Made by a program: the position numbers and the translations under genes. From Blakeslea trispora (lineage: Eukaryota > Mucoromycota > Mucoromycetes > Mucorales > Choanephoraceae), in assembly GCA_025331445.1 (NCBI GenBank), contig JAIWNE010000006.1:1-64000 (forward strand): a stretch of DNA of 64,000 bases, given 5' to 3'. How positions within the stretch are numbered: position 1 is the stretch's first letter; each line of letters opens with the position of its first letter. Shown here in pieces: positions 47,299-59,696 of the stretch. Under the pieces are notes generated by a model. The model had not been told where the DNA came from and searched no databases. It was given only the letters and a program-made list of their open reading frames with translations.

Positions 47299-48195
47299 TT
47301 ACTTCACAGAAGCCAAGGTCATAGCTGGCATAGCTGTAGCAAATGTCAGGCATTTGGCTAGCTTGTTGGCTGATGTGATGAACTGAATGGTGCGGCCTGT
47401 GACTTCAGAAGGCATATGATGCTTCTCTGTATTTAGCTATATATCATTGCCAATACAAAAGTTCAGCAAACAACAACAGACTAGACGGACCAAGTCTCTC
47501 TCTCAAATAGCTTGACAAAGCGATGGTCTGACTATCAAGGAAAAGTTCCAGAGAGAAAAGCAGAGTCTTGTTTACCCAATATACATCAGGCTTTCTCTTG
47601 GGACAAGTAATAACAAAATCAACAGCGTCAAACAAGTCATCAAATGATCGTTTGCCTTGCAACAGGCCAAGAAAAGAAGCGACTTCAATAGGAAGCTCTC
47701 TATCAAAGTCAACAGTTTTTTTTTACTTGACATCTTCAATTTCTTCTTTGCCAAACAGTGCAGTTAATTGATTGTCTCCAAGATCAAGGATCAGATTGTG
47801 GGCAGAAGTGATATATTGGTATTGTTTTACAAAGTTGTACAATGTGTTTTCTACGCAATTGCCTGTTGACAGCTTCCGTTTTCGTTCATTATCCAATCCA
47901 TAGAACATCTTACCAAACTTCAGCAAATCCTCAGCATCAAATCTTGCTTGGTAATGGCTACTTGTGCTTCGTGCTTGAGTAGTATGGTTTATTATTCCGA
48001 ATGATGGCCGATATGGCTCATCAAGCACACAATCACCTTTTTTTTTGCTGTCTCGTTTGCTTTCGCAAAGCGATTTATCCAAAGAGTTCTTCCTCTGCCC
48101 TTATTTGACGAGTTTTCCCAGATTGAATCAGGGTTGCTTTCAACAAATTCTTTGAGAGAGAGTCTGCCTGTTGAATCGCAGTTATTTTTCAATTG
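47299..48195 (-). pseudogene. Frameshifted gene fragment, unknown mucoralean-type repeat protein
   Basis: Several frames on the minus strand read as one protein broken at homopolymers. The first block (48195-48045) has S-L-K-E-F-V-E-S-N-P-D-S-I-W. It shifts frame at an A9 run near 48040 into a block with E-P-Y-R-P-S-F-G-I and F-G-K-M-F-Y-G-L-D-N-E-R. A second shift at an A8 run near 47720 leads to D-F-D-R-E-L-P-I-E-V-A-S-F-L-G-L-L-Q. After a gap, 47435-47299 (M-P-S-E-V-T-G-R-T-I-Q-F-I) ends in a stop and follows a TATATAG acceptor-like site. I do not recognise the family. It looks like a repeated hypothetical protein of Mucorales. Both shifts being in A-runs leaves room for assembly error. 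Confidence 0.5.
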
Positions 48196-48265
48196 ATGTA
48201 GGGTTGCGGTTGTGAGGTGTCCTTTTAGGAGGCGTTATGGAGTAACAAAGTGAAGTCAAACCATT

Positions 48266-48293
48266 TATACACTTTTTCGGGAAATAGTGTATA
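48266..48293. repeat. 28-bp palindrome with 8-bp arms
   Basis: TATACACT, 12 nt spacer, then AGTGTATA. It lies between the frameshifted gene fragment and the Tc1 pseudogene and may be what is left of a transposon end. A related GTTAGTGTATC lies beyond the pseudogene near 49450, in the same orientation rather than inverted, so terminal-repeat status is unproven. Confidence 0.5.
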
Positions 48294-48589
48294 GTGGCGC
48301 CAGATCAAAATTGCCAGTCTTCCCTATAAGAGTCCTTGTTGCCTCCGTTTCGGATTCTGAGGTGGTGGTATCAGGCTTTCTAGTCATGCGTTATTTTCTA
48401 GTAATAAGAAGCCTAAATTGTAAACATAGTTTTGATGTCTATTCACAGCACCGTCAACTTTAGCAATTGCCAGCTCAATCACGGAAGCAATTTCATTGAA
48501 TTCTTCTTTGGCCATAACATTCAACCTCTTTAACATTTCGAGATTGCGTCTTTGATGATAAAGAGTCGCGATTCTAAGTTTGAATTCAA

Positions 48590-49334
48590 ATCCTACTACG
48601 CAGTACACAAGCCAGATTTGGCAGACACTTACAAGAAGAATTGTTTGGAATGGGTCAAGGAACACCTTGATTAGACACTAGACCAATGGGCTCATGTCAT
48701 CTGAACTGATGAATCAAGGTACTTCGTCAAGAGAGTTGATGGTGGTGCTAAAATTATTCATTGTGTAGGCGAGCAATACAAGAAATAATTCATGGTGATC
48801 ACTACCGATTTTGGCAAAGGAGGAGTGACGGTATGGAGATGTTTTTGGAAAGGTCGTGTTGGTTCTTTTCTTGTTATTGATGGCACGATGGATCTGGCCA
48901 AATACATCCAAGTCCTGTCATAAAAGCTCCAGCCTTGGCTAGCCTAACTAAAGTCACAGCATAATAGGCGTTTTGTCTTTCAAGAAGATGGAGCTACATG
49001 TCATACTGAGGCCCTGACATGCAACTGGAAGAACCACCATATGATGAAGGTGTTTGATTTTTGGCCTGCCCAAAGTCCGGATCTAAATCCAATTGAGCAC
49101 TTGTGGTGGGCTCTCGAAAAGAGGATTGGGAGCGTGAGATCTTGTATCAACAATACCAAAGAACTGGCTGAGGAGCTATTGAATCAGTGGAATCAGATCG
49201 GCAAGGATTTGATAGGCTGTTTGATTGACAGCATGAGAGATAGATATCAAGTAACCATTGATGCAAAAGGAGGTCCCACAAGATATTGGTTTTTCTTTTA
49301 CTTTTATGACAATAAAATAGAACTTATAGCATAA
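48590..49334 (+). pseudogene. Tc1/mariner DDE transposase pseudogene
   Basis: The frame from about 48590 reads K-P-D-L-A-D-T-Y-K-K-N-C-L-E-W-V-K-E-H, then T-D-E-S-R-Y-F (first catalytic Asp, about 48710), V-W-R-C-F-W-K-G-R-V-G, F-Q-E-D-G-A-T-C-H-T (second Asp, about 48990) and W-P-A-Q-S-P-D-L-N-P-I-E-H-L-W-W (third acidic position, about 49062-49109). Stop codons interrupt it after E-H-L-D, after H-V-I, after Q-Y-K-K and elsewhere. The C-terminal ~97 codons remain open. The N-terminal DNA-binding half is missing or unrecognisable. Clear terminal inverted repeats were not found. It is an inactive copy, younger than the relic at the left end of the window. Confidence 0.88.
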
Positions 49335-49762
49335 TGTCGATCAAAATATGAAGACGTTTTGATGATATTTAGCTTCACTAAGGACCAACTCATTCAGATC
49401 TTTATTACTGAGTTTTAAAGTCAAAGAAACGGCGGAATTTCATTTAGGGTTAGTGTATCATAATAGCACAGCCTTTGTATAAGTGATATTGATTGGTAGG
49501 CTACCAATTACTAATTAGCACATATGTTAAGAGCCTTCTAGTGTGCATTGTTCATAATTTGTCCCTGAAGATGTCTTTATTGGTGGCTGAGTGATGATAC
49601 CATTCTAGTGTGTCCGAATTATAGAACTGGTTCCACAGTGCAAGACTGCTTACAACAGACTGTGTGACTTGCGCTTCCTTATTGTGCTTATTTCAAATTT
49701 TTTCGGCAAAGTCAGCAAAAAAAAAAAAGAAATAACGCTTCCTTTTCACTCTATTCACTATC
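49335..49762. other. Spacer upstream of MTR4
   Basis: No gene is seen. It probably contains the decayed right end of the Tc1 element and the MTR4 promoter, which ends in an A12 run and a CT-rich leader. Confidence 0.45.
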
Positions 49763-52700
49763 ATGTTTGAAGAAGATACACCCGACCTTTTCAACGTATT
49801 TAGCGGAGAGGCCGCAAAGGGAGACTTTGATGATGTATTGGACGATGAGTTTGATGAGCTCGATGAATCTAGTGATGACACTCAGCAACAAAAGACAACA
49901 ACCGTCGCAAAGCGTTCTGTTTCCGAAGAACCAGAAGAAAAGGAACTAAAAAAGCAAAAGAAAAACAGCAAGGAGGTTGAGGAAGCTGTACCAGTTGTGG
50001 CTGATAGCTTCGAAGAAGAGACGTCTAGACAAGTTGCCAACATTGCAGGTCTTCAAGCACAACCTGCAACTGAGGAAGGCGAAAAGCTCGTTTTGAGTCA
50101 CGCTGTTCGTCACCAAGTAGCAGTACCACCCAACTATCCCTATGTACCTATTTCTCAACATAAGCCTCCAGCCGAACCAGCACGCGAGTACCCATTCACT
50201 CTCGATCCTTTCCAACGTGTTGCTGTCTCTTCCATTGAGCGCAATGAGTCTGTTTTGGTCGCTGCTCACACATCCGCTGGTAAAACAGTAGTTGCTGAAT
50301 ATGCCATTGCCCAATGTTTGAAGAACAGACAACGTGTCATCTATACATCGCCAATCAAGGCTTTATCTAACCAGAAATTTCGAGAATTTACTGAAGAATT
50401 TGGCGATGTTGGTTTGATGACAGGTGATGTCACTATCAATCCTCAGGCCTCTTGTCTTGTCATGACGACAGAAATTTTGAGAAGTATGCTTTATAGAGGC
50501 TCAGAAGTGATTCGTGAAGTTGCTTGGGTTATTTATGATGAAGTTCACTACATGAGAGACTCGGAGCGTGGTGTTGTCTGGGAAGAGTCAATTATTTTGC
50601 TTCCAGATGCTGTGCGTTTTGTTTTCTTGTCTGCCACTATTCCCAACGCCATGGAATTCGCAGAATGGATTTGTAAGATTCACGAGCAGCCCTGTCACAT
50701 TGTCTACACAGATTTCCGTCCCACACCTCTTCAGCACTATCTCTTCCCTGCCGGTGGCGATGGTATTCACTTGGTAGTAGACGAAAAGAGTAGATTCAGA
50801 GAAGATAACTTTCAGAGATCTATCGCAGCATTAAATAACAGTCAAGGAGATGACCCAAGCAGTGGTCAGGGCAGAGGCAAAAAGAAGGGTCAAACTCACA
50901 AAGGTGGAAGAAACGATGGACCATCTGATATTTATCGTATCATTAAGATGGTAATGATGAAGAATTACCACCCTGTCATTGTGTTTTCTTTCGCTAAAAA
51001 GGAATGTGAATCAAATGCTCTTCAAATGTCTAAACTAGATTTCAACGATGGTAAGAATAATGATTAATTTAGATGATTGCATAAAACTGATGCTGTCTAT
51101 AGAAAGTGAGCGCGATATGGTGTCTCAAGTATTTACCAATGCTACCTCTTCACTAAGTGAAGACGATCGTCAATTACAGCAAATTCAACAACTTCTCCCA
51201 TTGCTTCGTCGTGGTATCGGTATTCATCACGGTGGTCTTTTACCTATTATGAAGGAAACCATTGAAGTTCTCTTCCAAGAAGGCTTACTTAAAGTCTTGT
51301 TTGCTACTGAAACCTTCTCTATTGGTCTAAACATGCCTGCTAAGACAGTCGTGTTTACAAGTGTACGTAAGTTTGACGGTAAAGGATTGCGTTGGGTTTC
51401 TTCAGGTGAATATATCCAAATGTCTGGTCGTGCTGGTCGTCGTGGTCTTGATGAACGTGGTGTGGTCATTATGATGATTGATGAGAAGATGGAGCCTGCT
51501 GTGGCCAAAGGTATGGTCAAGGGTGAATCAGATCGTATGAACTCTGCTTTCCATCTGAGTTATAATATGATTCTGAACTTATTGCGTGTGGAAGGCGTCA
51601 GTCCTGAATACATGTTGGAGAAATGTTTCTACACCTTCCAAAACAATGCCAACATCCCTCAATTTGAAAAGGAGATTGAAGAACTCGAGCAGGAGAAGAG
51701 AGCCATTGTGGTTGACCGTGAGGATGATATTGCTTCGTACTATGAAATTCGCAAGCAGATCGATGCTTATACTCAAGACGTCCGTGATGTCATGAATCAT
51801 CCTACTTATGCTTTACCCTTCTTGCAACCAGGCAGATTGGCTCGTATTAGATACAACGATCTTGATTTCGGATGGGGTGTTGTGATTACACATAACAAGG
51901 TCAAGGCCAGATCAAAAAGGGAAGCTGAAGCAAGTATTGAGTATGTCTTGGATGTCCTCTTATATTGCTCCCATGACAGTTCTCTCTCAAAGGATGCTGC
52001 AGGCCATTCTGTGGGCATTAAGCCAGCACCTAAAGATCATGAGGGCACTTTGATGGCTGTGCCTGTTTCACTTCATGCCATTGAATGTATGAGTCACATT
52101 CGTCTCAATTTACCCAACAACCTTCGTAGCAAGGATACGCTAACAGCTGTTTACAAGTCTATCTTGGAAGTCAAAAAGCGTTTCCCTGATAATATTCCCT
52201 TGTTGGATCCTGTGACGAACATGGGCATTAAGGATCCCTCATTCAAGAAACTTGTTGGCAAGATTGCTATTCTGGAAGGCGCACTCAAGTCTCATCCATT
52301 ATCTGCATTTGAAGGATTACCAGCCTTGTATGATCAATACATGCAAAAGATCAATGTGATCAACAAGATCAAGGCCTTGAAGAAGAAAATGTCAGAGGCT
52401 CAATCGATCATACAGTTGGAAGAACTCAAGAACAGAAAGCGAGTGATGAGAAGGTATTGTATCTTTCAAAAAGAAATTCTTTAGATGACTAACAGCATAG
52501 ATAGACTTGGCTTCACTACTTCTTCCGACGTTGTTGAAATGAAGGGTCGTGTTGCTTGTGAAATCAGTACAGGTGATGAGCTCTTGTTGACTGAAATGAT
52601 TTTCCAAGGTGTTTTCAATGATCTTACTGTCGATCAAGCTGTCGCTCTTCTCAGTTGCTTTGTGTTTGATGAAAAAGTAGAAATGAAGGCCAAGTTACAA

Positions 52701-53054
52701 GAAGAGCTATCTGCGCCATTACGTCTGATGCAAGAAACAGCACGTCGAATTGTGAAGATATCAAATGAATGCAAGATGAATATCGAAGAAGAAGCATATC
52801 TCGAAAAATTCAGGCCTGAATTGATGGATGTTGTGTTTGCCTGGTGTCAAGGCGCCAAATTCTATCAGATCTGTAAAATGACAGAGGTCTATGAAGGTTC
52901 TTTAATTCGTATTTTTAGACGTCTTGAAGAACTTTTGCGACAAATGTGTGCAGCTGCTAAGAGTATTGGTAATTCTGAATTGGAAAACAAGTTTTCTGAA
53001 GGCATCAACAGAATCCACAGAGACATCATCTTTGCTGCCTCTCTTTATTTGTAA
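49763..53054 (+). CDS. MTR4: Exosome-associated RNA helicase MTR4
   Basis: Ski2-like DExH helicase that feeds nuclear RNAs to the exosome, alone or in TRAMP. Exons 49763-51050, 51103-52453 and 52505-53054 give 1062 aa, near the yeast length; introns are 52 and 51 nt. The acidic N-terminus (about 1-100) is disordered. Walker [10 protein letters not shown] is at about 168-176 and the D-E-V-H box at 259-262, with S-A-T-I-P-N (motif III), G-L-N-M-P-A-K-T-V and [10 protein letters not shown] (motif VI). A basic Gly-rich insert near residues 365-390 interrupts the core, as in other MTR4 proteins. The arch/KOW region and the C-terminal helical bundle ([12 protein letters not shown]) follow. It is convergent with MSH4, stops 74 bp apart. 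Confidence 0.97.
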
Positions 53055-53128
53055 TTTAATTCGCATTTCTCCCACACTTTGCATTACCATATATCTTATT
53101 TCCTTCTGATTCTAAAAAAAAAATATAT

Positions 53129-56100
53129 TTACGTGTTCTCTTTCCAGATGTTGTTTTGAAGTTGATAAAACTGTTCATGTAATTGTTCATTGGATACTTG
53201 AACTTGACCTAATTGTAATACTTTGTCTGCAAACTGTTCTCTCTTTTTCTTTTAGTCTATCCAATGATCTGTTTATTTTTTTCTGACTTACCCAAAGCAA
53301 TTTTCGCTCTTTAGTAGCCACTTGCTTGTCTTCTTGATGTTGTCGATTTATTTCCTGACCTTGATTTTCAAGCTATAAGGTGTTTGAGATATGAACACTA
53401 GATAAGGAAAAAAAAAAGAGCTACTTGCTTACTTCGGTCACAATTCTGTATGCGCAAGAAAGAACAGTTTTTGGAAACCCCAATATATGTGCAGTCTGTA
53501 TACCTAAAAGAAAATAAATGTGTTTTTATGGATTTGAAAAAGGTAGAATGGGAAACTGATCTTACCATAACTGACTTTTGAATTTAGACTGCCATCCTCA
53601 ATCTTGTATTGATAGTCTACTATGTAGTCACTGTCTTTTGTTCTCTAAAGTTGAAGAGGGGTAGTTTCCTTTAGTGCCATCTTGTAAACAAAATAGGATG
53701 ATTGTATTACAGTCAAATTGACTTTAAACTGCAAGCTCACTACATTTGGATAGATATCAAGTGTTCGTGTTAATTGATGTAGATGAGTAGCAAAGAAGCA
53801 AAAGGCCTAGACAGAAGAATCAACACTTTTATTCTCTTTCATTTGCCTTTTTATTACCTTTGTGAGAATCAAATCCTCGCACACAGCAGCTGCAATACAC
53901 AAAGCATCATTGGGCGAAGTACTTCTTCCCAACTCATCAATGATAACCAAACTGTTGTTAGTTACATGTTGTAGTAGATAGGCTGTTTCTCTCATTTCAG
54001 ACATAAAAGAAGATGTCCCAATGTCAGAAAAATTATTGTCGTTTGCTAATCTTGACAAAAGCTAAATAAAAAAAAAATGTCATGTTTACGTTCAATAAGA
54101 TAGATGGGATCATTTTTTTAACTACCTGGTCAGTCAGACGAAAACAAGCATATTCTGCGGGCACGCTTAAAGAAGACAAGAAATGTTATAAATATGGCCA
54201 TTTCTCTAAAGAAGGTCTAAAACTTACAAGGAGCCTATATGAGCCATAATAGTCAACAACGCAACTTGACGTAAATAAGTGGATTTTCCACTCATATTAG
54301 GACCAGTAACAAATTGAAAACTACTTGACAAAGAAGCAAATGTGTCATTAGGAACCAAGGGAAACGATAATATTTGACTCAAGATAGGATGTCTGCCTGC
54401 TTTTATGGCTATTGCATTTGAGAATTCTGGACGTACTATACAAGTGGATGAGTTATCTTGATAAAGGGGAAGTATAGCCACTTTAGATTTAAATGCAGAT
54501 CGCGTACCATAATCAAACGAAATATGACAAGCAGCTAAAGATGTCAACATATCAAGCAAAGCAATCGCTTCAGAAGCTTTGTATAATGCATTGATATTGT
54601 CTCGAAATGCATCAAGTAATTCAGTCACAATTTGATCAGACATCAAATAGACTTCTGTCAATGATTCATGAATCCGAAAATTCTTTTGAAGCTAACAAAC
54701 ATAAATGAGCCAAATGTGTTCTTATTCTCTTTTTCTATTTACCAATGCAACGGTTGTAAACTGTAATGACTTTTTCTTTTTGATAATATTGATAAATTCT
54801 GGAGGTAGAGGATGTTCTTCATCATCTGTTTTGGCTATGGTGATGTAAAACCCACTGGATGAATTGAACTGGAGTTTCATTTGTAGTCCATAAGCTTCAT
54901 TGTACTGCTCGATTAACTCATAAATGTCCTCTGTTGTTTCTTTGTATGTTTGCCTGGCAACATCAAGCAATCCATTGACTCCAGCCTTGATGGCATAACA
55001 CTTTTGGTTCTGGATACCCAAGCTTGTCTTTTGCAAACTGACCTCCTCATTTACTGTGTCTTGAATGATTTTCTCCAGTTCACTAAAGACTGGATTGGTC
55101 AAGAGAATATGGATCTTATCAATCAAGAGACACTCCTTTTTAGAAGATAGATGGGAGGCAATGACTGAAATGCTCTTGATGGTCTGTTTCAGGCCAATCA
55201 CTTGATTGATCTTTGACTCAGCATGATGAATGGCTATGTTGGAAGACTTTTTTGTAGAATCATTGCTTTTGGGCAATTTGACGATATAGGCAGTGGTGTG
55301 ATCAAGATCAACAAGATGTTTCAGGCACGTCTGTATATTGAATATGCACTCTTCGTTTTGAGATAGCAGTTCAACTGCATCGAGGCGGTGTCCAATCATG
55401 TCTAATGAATAAGGTGGTTGTAATATATTCATACGGAGCAAACGCTTGCCCATAGATGTTGAAGTACGATTAAGCACATCAAATAGTGTGTTTTGCGTGT
55501 GGTTACTAGTTATGCTGGCTACAAGTTCAAGATTTTTGGCAGTGATAGCATCTATCATCATCGTTCCTTCAGCAGATTGATAAGTGAATTTGAGTGTATG
55601 TGGAGTAAACCGATAGTTTTCAGTATCAAGTGCATAACTAATTCAATATGTTACTTTTTCATCACTTTCATTTCTCCCTTTGTCTTTCTTACCGAAAAAC
55701 GGCTGCAAAAGCTGCTAGACAACAATACCTTTTTTTTGAAAAAAAAAAAAAAAGAAAAAGAAAAGATAAGTGTAAGCCTATTTGTTTCTTCTTTATCAGA
55801 TGCGCATACTTTGTAGCGATACCAATCAATAATCCAGCACAATCTTCTCGTAGCACATATTCCTTGACCCACTGTTTTCCAGTATCTTTGTTAAACAGCT
55901 TCTGTGTCAAGAGTAAGATAGGAATATGAGGGTATTGCTGTTGAATCAAGCTTTGCAGTTTATCTTCCTCTTGTTCGCCATTTAGTTTATCTTGATCCTC
56001 TGTAGCTACTTTTGGCATCAAAATCTTTAACGGCTCGTTCAAGTAGATCTTTTGCAGTGTTTGTGAATATGTTGATTGATCAGAGAACTTATTGAATAGA

Positions 56101-56372
56101 GAAAGGACTTAAGAAAAACGCTTGCTGCTTTATATCCACCATTGGCTTACCTGACACAAAATAACCTCACAGCTGGTTATATCAAAGATACAGATGCCAA
56201 TCTCAGAAGCTATTCCTCTACCTTTAACAATAGCCATAATGCGATTAGGTGCAGCCAAAGATCGAGCAGTGCCTGCTGTTGTTGGCCGCAAAATAAACTG
56301 GCTTGCCACAGATCGATTTGTGTTAGAAGCTGCTCTTCTTTTGGAATATGTAATTTTGTTTGACAACGACAT
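53129..56372 (-). CDS. MSH4: Meiotic MutS homologue MSH4
   Basis: With MSH5 it forms a clamp that stabilises recombination intermediates and promotes crossovers. Eleven exons: 56372-56151, 56087-55810, 55637-54743, 54691-54228, 54165-54126, 54061-53858, 53806-53711, 53644-53566, 53503-53433, 53372-53292, 53248-53129, giving 849 aa. All junctions keep phase. N-terminal block I-M-A-I-V-K-G-R-G-I-A-S-E-I-G-I and E-V-I-L-C-Q-F-S-D are MSH4-like; the MutS mismatch-binding domain I (F-x-E) is absent, as expected. Walker A G-P-N-M-S-G-K-S-T is at residues 595-603, Walker B is V-I-I-D-E-L-G-R-S-T, and F-F-A-T-H-L-H-Q-L follows. The tail K-K-R-E-Q-F-A-D-K is helical. The start could be further upstream if another exon exists. 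Confidence 0.95.
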
Positions 56373-57295
56373 TAATGACAACAGCAAGAAAAAAAAAGAG
56401 AAAAAGTAAAAGAGTAATGAACTACATCAATTAGATTAAATTTTCTTCATACCTTGTAGGCTGTCAATCTTATCAATCAAATAATTTTTGAAAAAAACAT
56501 TTAATAGCCTTATGCTCAATAAACAGTGTCAAGAAGGCTACAAAGTACAAGCAATACTCTGACTATTCCATCAAACATCTTTTGATATGGAATCAACAAA
56601 TGAAACCTCTAAAGACAGTTAACGTCTTCAATATTTTTGAAATCACAGAATGCTCTCTTTTAAAGGCGCACAATGAATTTGACAGAACAATTATCAGGAA
56701 TCCGGATTTAGCGTGTATTTGGCAAAGATTTATATAGTGTCAAAAGAGAATTGGTACTGTTTCCCAAATTATAGATGGCGAAAGGGGCAAGTATTGTTCT
56801 GATTGGATACATTAGTTCTTTTTAGATTGATAAGCTTGTCAAAGGTAAGACCCTTAGAAAGATAATGACGTAAAGCTCAACAATGGATCTATTGTAAAGA
56901 GTCTTTGAGCGAAAAAAAAAGTATTACTGCTTTCCAAGCTCATTAAAGTTGCAACCAAATATTCTTAGTCAATAATGCCATGTAAGCCTTCTGCGTCTTG
57001 ACTGCCGAATGACATGGTTTAGAGATGATAGAGTATTTTGTTCATCCACAAGACTACCGTATTCTTCTCAATTAACCTGTCAGCCCAAAGATAAAACGCG
57101 GATAAAAATGATCCAAATTAAGGGATAAAAAAAAAGCGGATTAAATACTATTTTAAGCATGGGATTTGCCCATCATCAATTCAAGCCCCGTCTATGGTCT
57201 CTTTTTTTTTTTGCATAAGCTGAGAGTTTCCTCATATAATTTTTTTAATTGCACTTGTCTACCCTTTTTTTCTTTTTCTTTATCATCAAAATATC
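56373..57295. other. Divergent intergenic region, MSH4 and PKA
   Basis: 920 bp with no gene on either strand. It is AT-rich, with T/CT-rich leader sequence just upstream of the PKA start codon at 57296. Confidence 0.5.
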
Positions 57296-58796
57296 ATGTC
57301 TTTTTTCAACAAGCTTATTGATAAAACAAAGTTAAACAAGAACCCGCAAGAAGCATCCAATAATGAAAAGGCTTTTTATGATACACATACACCCCACTCT
57401 TCTACTTCTTCTGCTTATCACCATAGTACTGAACAGCAACAATCAAAAACAAACAATCAAACATCGACAGGATACGTGACGCCTAGACAGTCTCAAGATT
57501 TGCAGCAAAGCATGGATGTAGATGCTCCAGGTAAGCTGACTCTTTGTTGATATCACCCCTTCGTCTATAACATTCTATAATAGCTTCAACACCAACACAA
57601 GGACAGCTAGAAAGTAAGTCATATATATTTAATCTCTTAAACGAGTCTGAAACAAACCAATAGCTGAAGCAACCTCGAAACAACGATATCAACAATATGA
57701 CTCAATGATTATGGATCAACGGAAGAATCGACCAAAGCTAAAGCTGGATGATTTTCATCTCTTGCGTACTTTGGGTACAGGTTCATTTGGAAGAGTCCAT
57801 CTGTCGCAATCGAGACATAATGGTCGATATTATGCAATCAAAGTACTCAAAAAGACAGAAGTTGTTCGTCTCAAACAAGTCGAACATACCAATAATGAAA
57901 AGAACATTTTGCAGTCTGTTGCACATCCATTCCTTGTCAATTTATGGGGAACATTTAAAGATGATTCCAACTTGTACATGGTGATGGATTATGTGCCTGG
58001 AGGTGAATTGTTTAGTGTACTAAGGAAAAGTAAGGTAAAAGAAACGAAGAGGCAATCTATAGCTAGTGAGATACTAACAGTGTGTTAGCGTTTCCCTGAT
58101 CATGTGGCCAAATTTTACGCTGCAGAAGTTACTCTAGCCATTGAGTATCTTCACAAAAAGGATATCGTCTATCGCGATTTAAAACCAGAGAATCTGTTGT
58201 TGGATATGAATGGCCACATAAAAATCACAGACTTTGGATTTGCAAAGCATGTACCTGACATTACTTGGACACTTTGTGGTACACCTGATTATCTAGGTAA
58301 AAACAAGAAAGGGAATCTAAAGCCATATCTTTTTAACACTTTTTTTTTTCAAGCTCCTGAAATAATTCAATCAAAAGGTTATAGTAAAGCAGTGGACTGG
58401 TGGAGTTTGGGTGTTTTAGTGTTCGAAATGCTTGCAGGCTACCCTCCATTTTATGACGATGATCATCTAAAGCTTTATGAAAAAATCCTACAGGGGAAAA
58501 TTCGTTGGCCAGCTTACTTTGATCCTCAAGCTAAAGATCTACTTAAACATCTTTTGACTTCTGATCTATCTCGTCGGTTTGGTAATCTAAAAGACGGAGC
58601 CAATGACATCAAATCCCACCCATGGTTTCAAGGTGTCGACTTTGACCGTGTTGCCAGTCGTCAAATTCGAGCTCCCTATATCCCTCAGATAAAGGGTGAA
58701 GGTGATGCAAGTCATTTTGACAGGTATCCCGAAACAAATGAGCAATATGGCTTGCCAGCTGAAGACCCTTATGGAGACAAGTTCCCAGACTTTTAG
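57296..58796 (+). CDS. pkaC: cAMP-dependent protein kinase catalytic subunit
   Basis: AGC-family Ser/Thr kinase of the cAMP pathway controlling growth, dimorphism and trehalose/glycogen use. Exons 57296-57530, 57584-57613, 57664-58034, 58089-58296 and 58354-58796 give 428 aa. Residues 1-115 are a Ser/Thr/Gln-rich extension. The glycine loop G-T-G-S-F-G-R-V is at 126-133, the ATP lysine in Y-A-I-K at 148, Y-R-D-L-K-P-E-N at 240-247, D-F-G at 260-262, and the activation-loop threonine in T-W-T-L-C-G-T-P near 273. The C-terminus ends F-P-D-F, the F-x-x-F motif that packs in the N-lobe of PKA. Fungi often have several paralogues; which one this is needs a tree. A 30-nt exon 2 falls in the extension. 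Confidence 0.96.
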
Positions 58797-59696
58797 TTGG
58801 ACACATAATAAATGAAAAGAAAAGGCAAACATTGAATTGTTTTTTATTCAAAGAGTCTTTTTAGGGTACCAATGCATTTGAAATAAGGATGATGTTCTTT
58901 TTTTCGGTTTTTGAAATTCATATAATACTGTTTTATAGCGACAGTAATGAAAGAAGATTTATGTAATAAAAATAAAGAAACCCCTATCATAACGTTTGGA
59001 CTATAGATCCCAGCAGCAACTCCGATAGACTTTCTTAAAGAATGTCTTGACCTCAATTCTTACAGTGCGATCAGTTATTCTTGGCCATTTTTTGATGAAT
59101 GATTCGCCAGTTTAGCTTGAAGTTATACTTGTTGTTCATAAAGTCAATAAGCTCTTTACGAGTAGAGGATATGCCTACTTGTGTTTTCTTCTTCCTTTTG
59201 CGTAACGTATAGCACAGAGACGCAAGTGTCGTCATAAGGCAGACTTTATGCTTTTACATAACGAGGTGTCATATTTTAATCAACTATCAACAAGAGTATG
59301 CTTACACAGAATTTCTAGTTATCAAGACGCTTAAAAAGGCTGGCTATGAAAGTAAAGTCAATCAAATATTACCAAAGAAAAAAAAAGATAACCTAAACTT
59401 TAAATTATCTTTTCTTCTTTTTTCAATATCATAGAAAATCAACCTAGAAGTGGTGATGAGTTGTGAGAGAAAAAAGAAAGGTCAGGTACATCAAAAGAAT
59501 TTGTTGAAAATCGACATTTGGGTGGTGAAATTACTTAATATGATAGCTGGTATGGTGATGTTTAATCTTTTACTATTCGATTGTATACTATTATTGACTT
59601 GTTTCTTTAAGAACGAAAAGATTCAGAGGTTCAAAAATCAAAAGAGATTAAAATTTGTATACGAATGTTTATACTTTTTATTCTAAATAAGAGTGT
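58797..59696. other. Gene-free spacer between PKA and pectinesterase
   Basis: About 900 bp between the two stop codons. On the minus strand near 59030-59200 a short stretch reads S-T-R-K-E-L-I-D-F-M-N-N-K-Y-N-F-K-L-N-W and could be a relic of a mobile-element protein, but it is broken and too short to assign. The rest shows nothing. Confidence 0.4.

Noticed and set aside
57140..57200. TTCAAGCCCCG resembling a tRNA B box
   Set aside because: The flanking bases do not form a T-arm stem and no anticodon arm or acceptor stem can be built.
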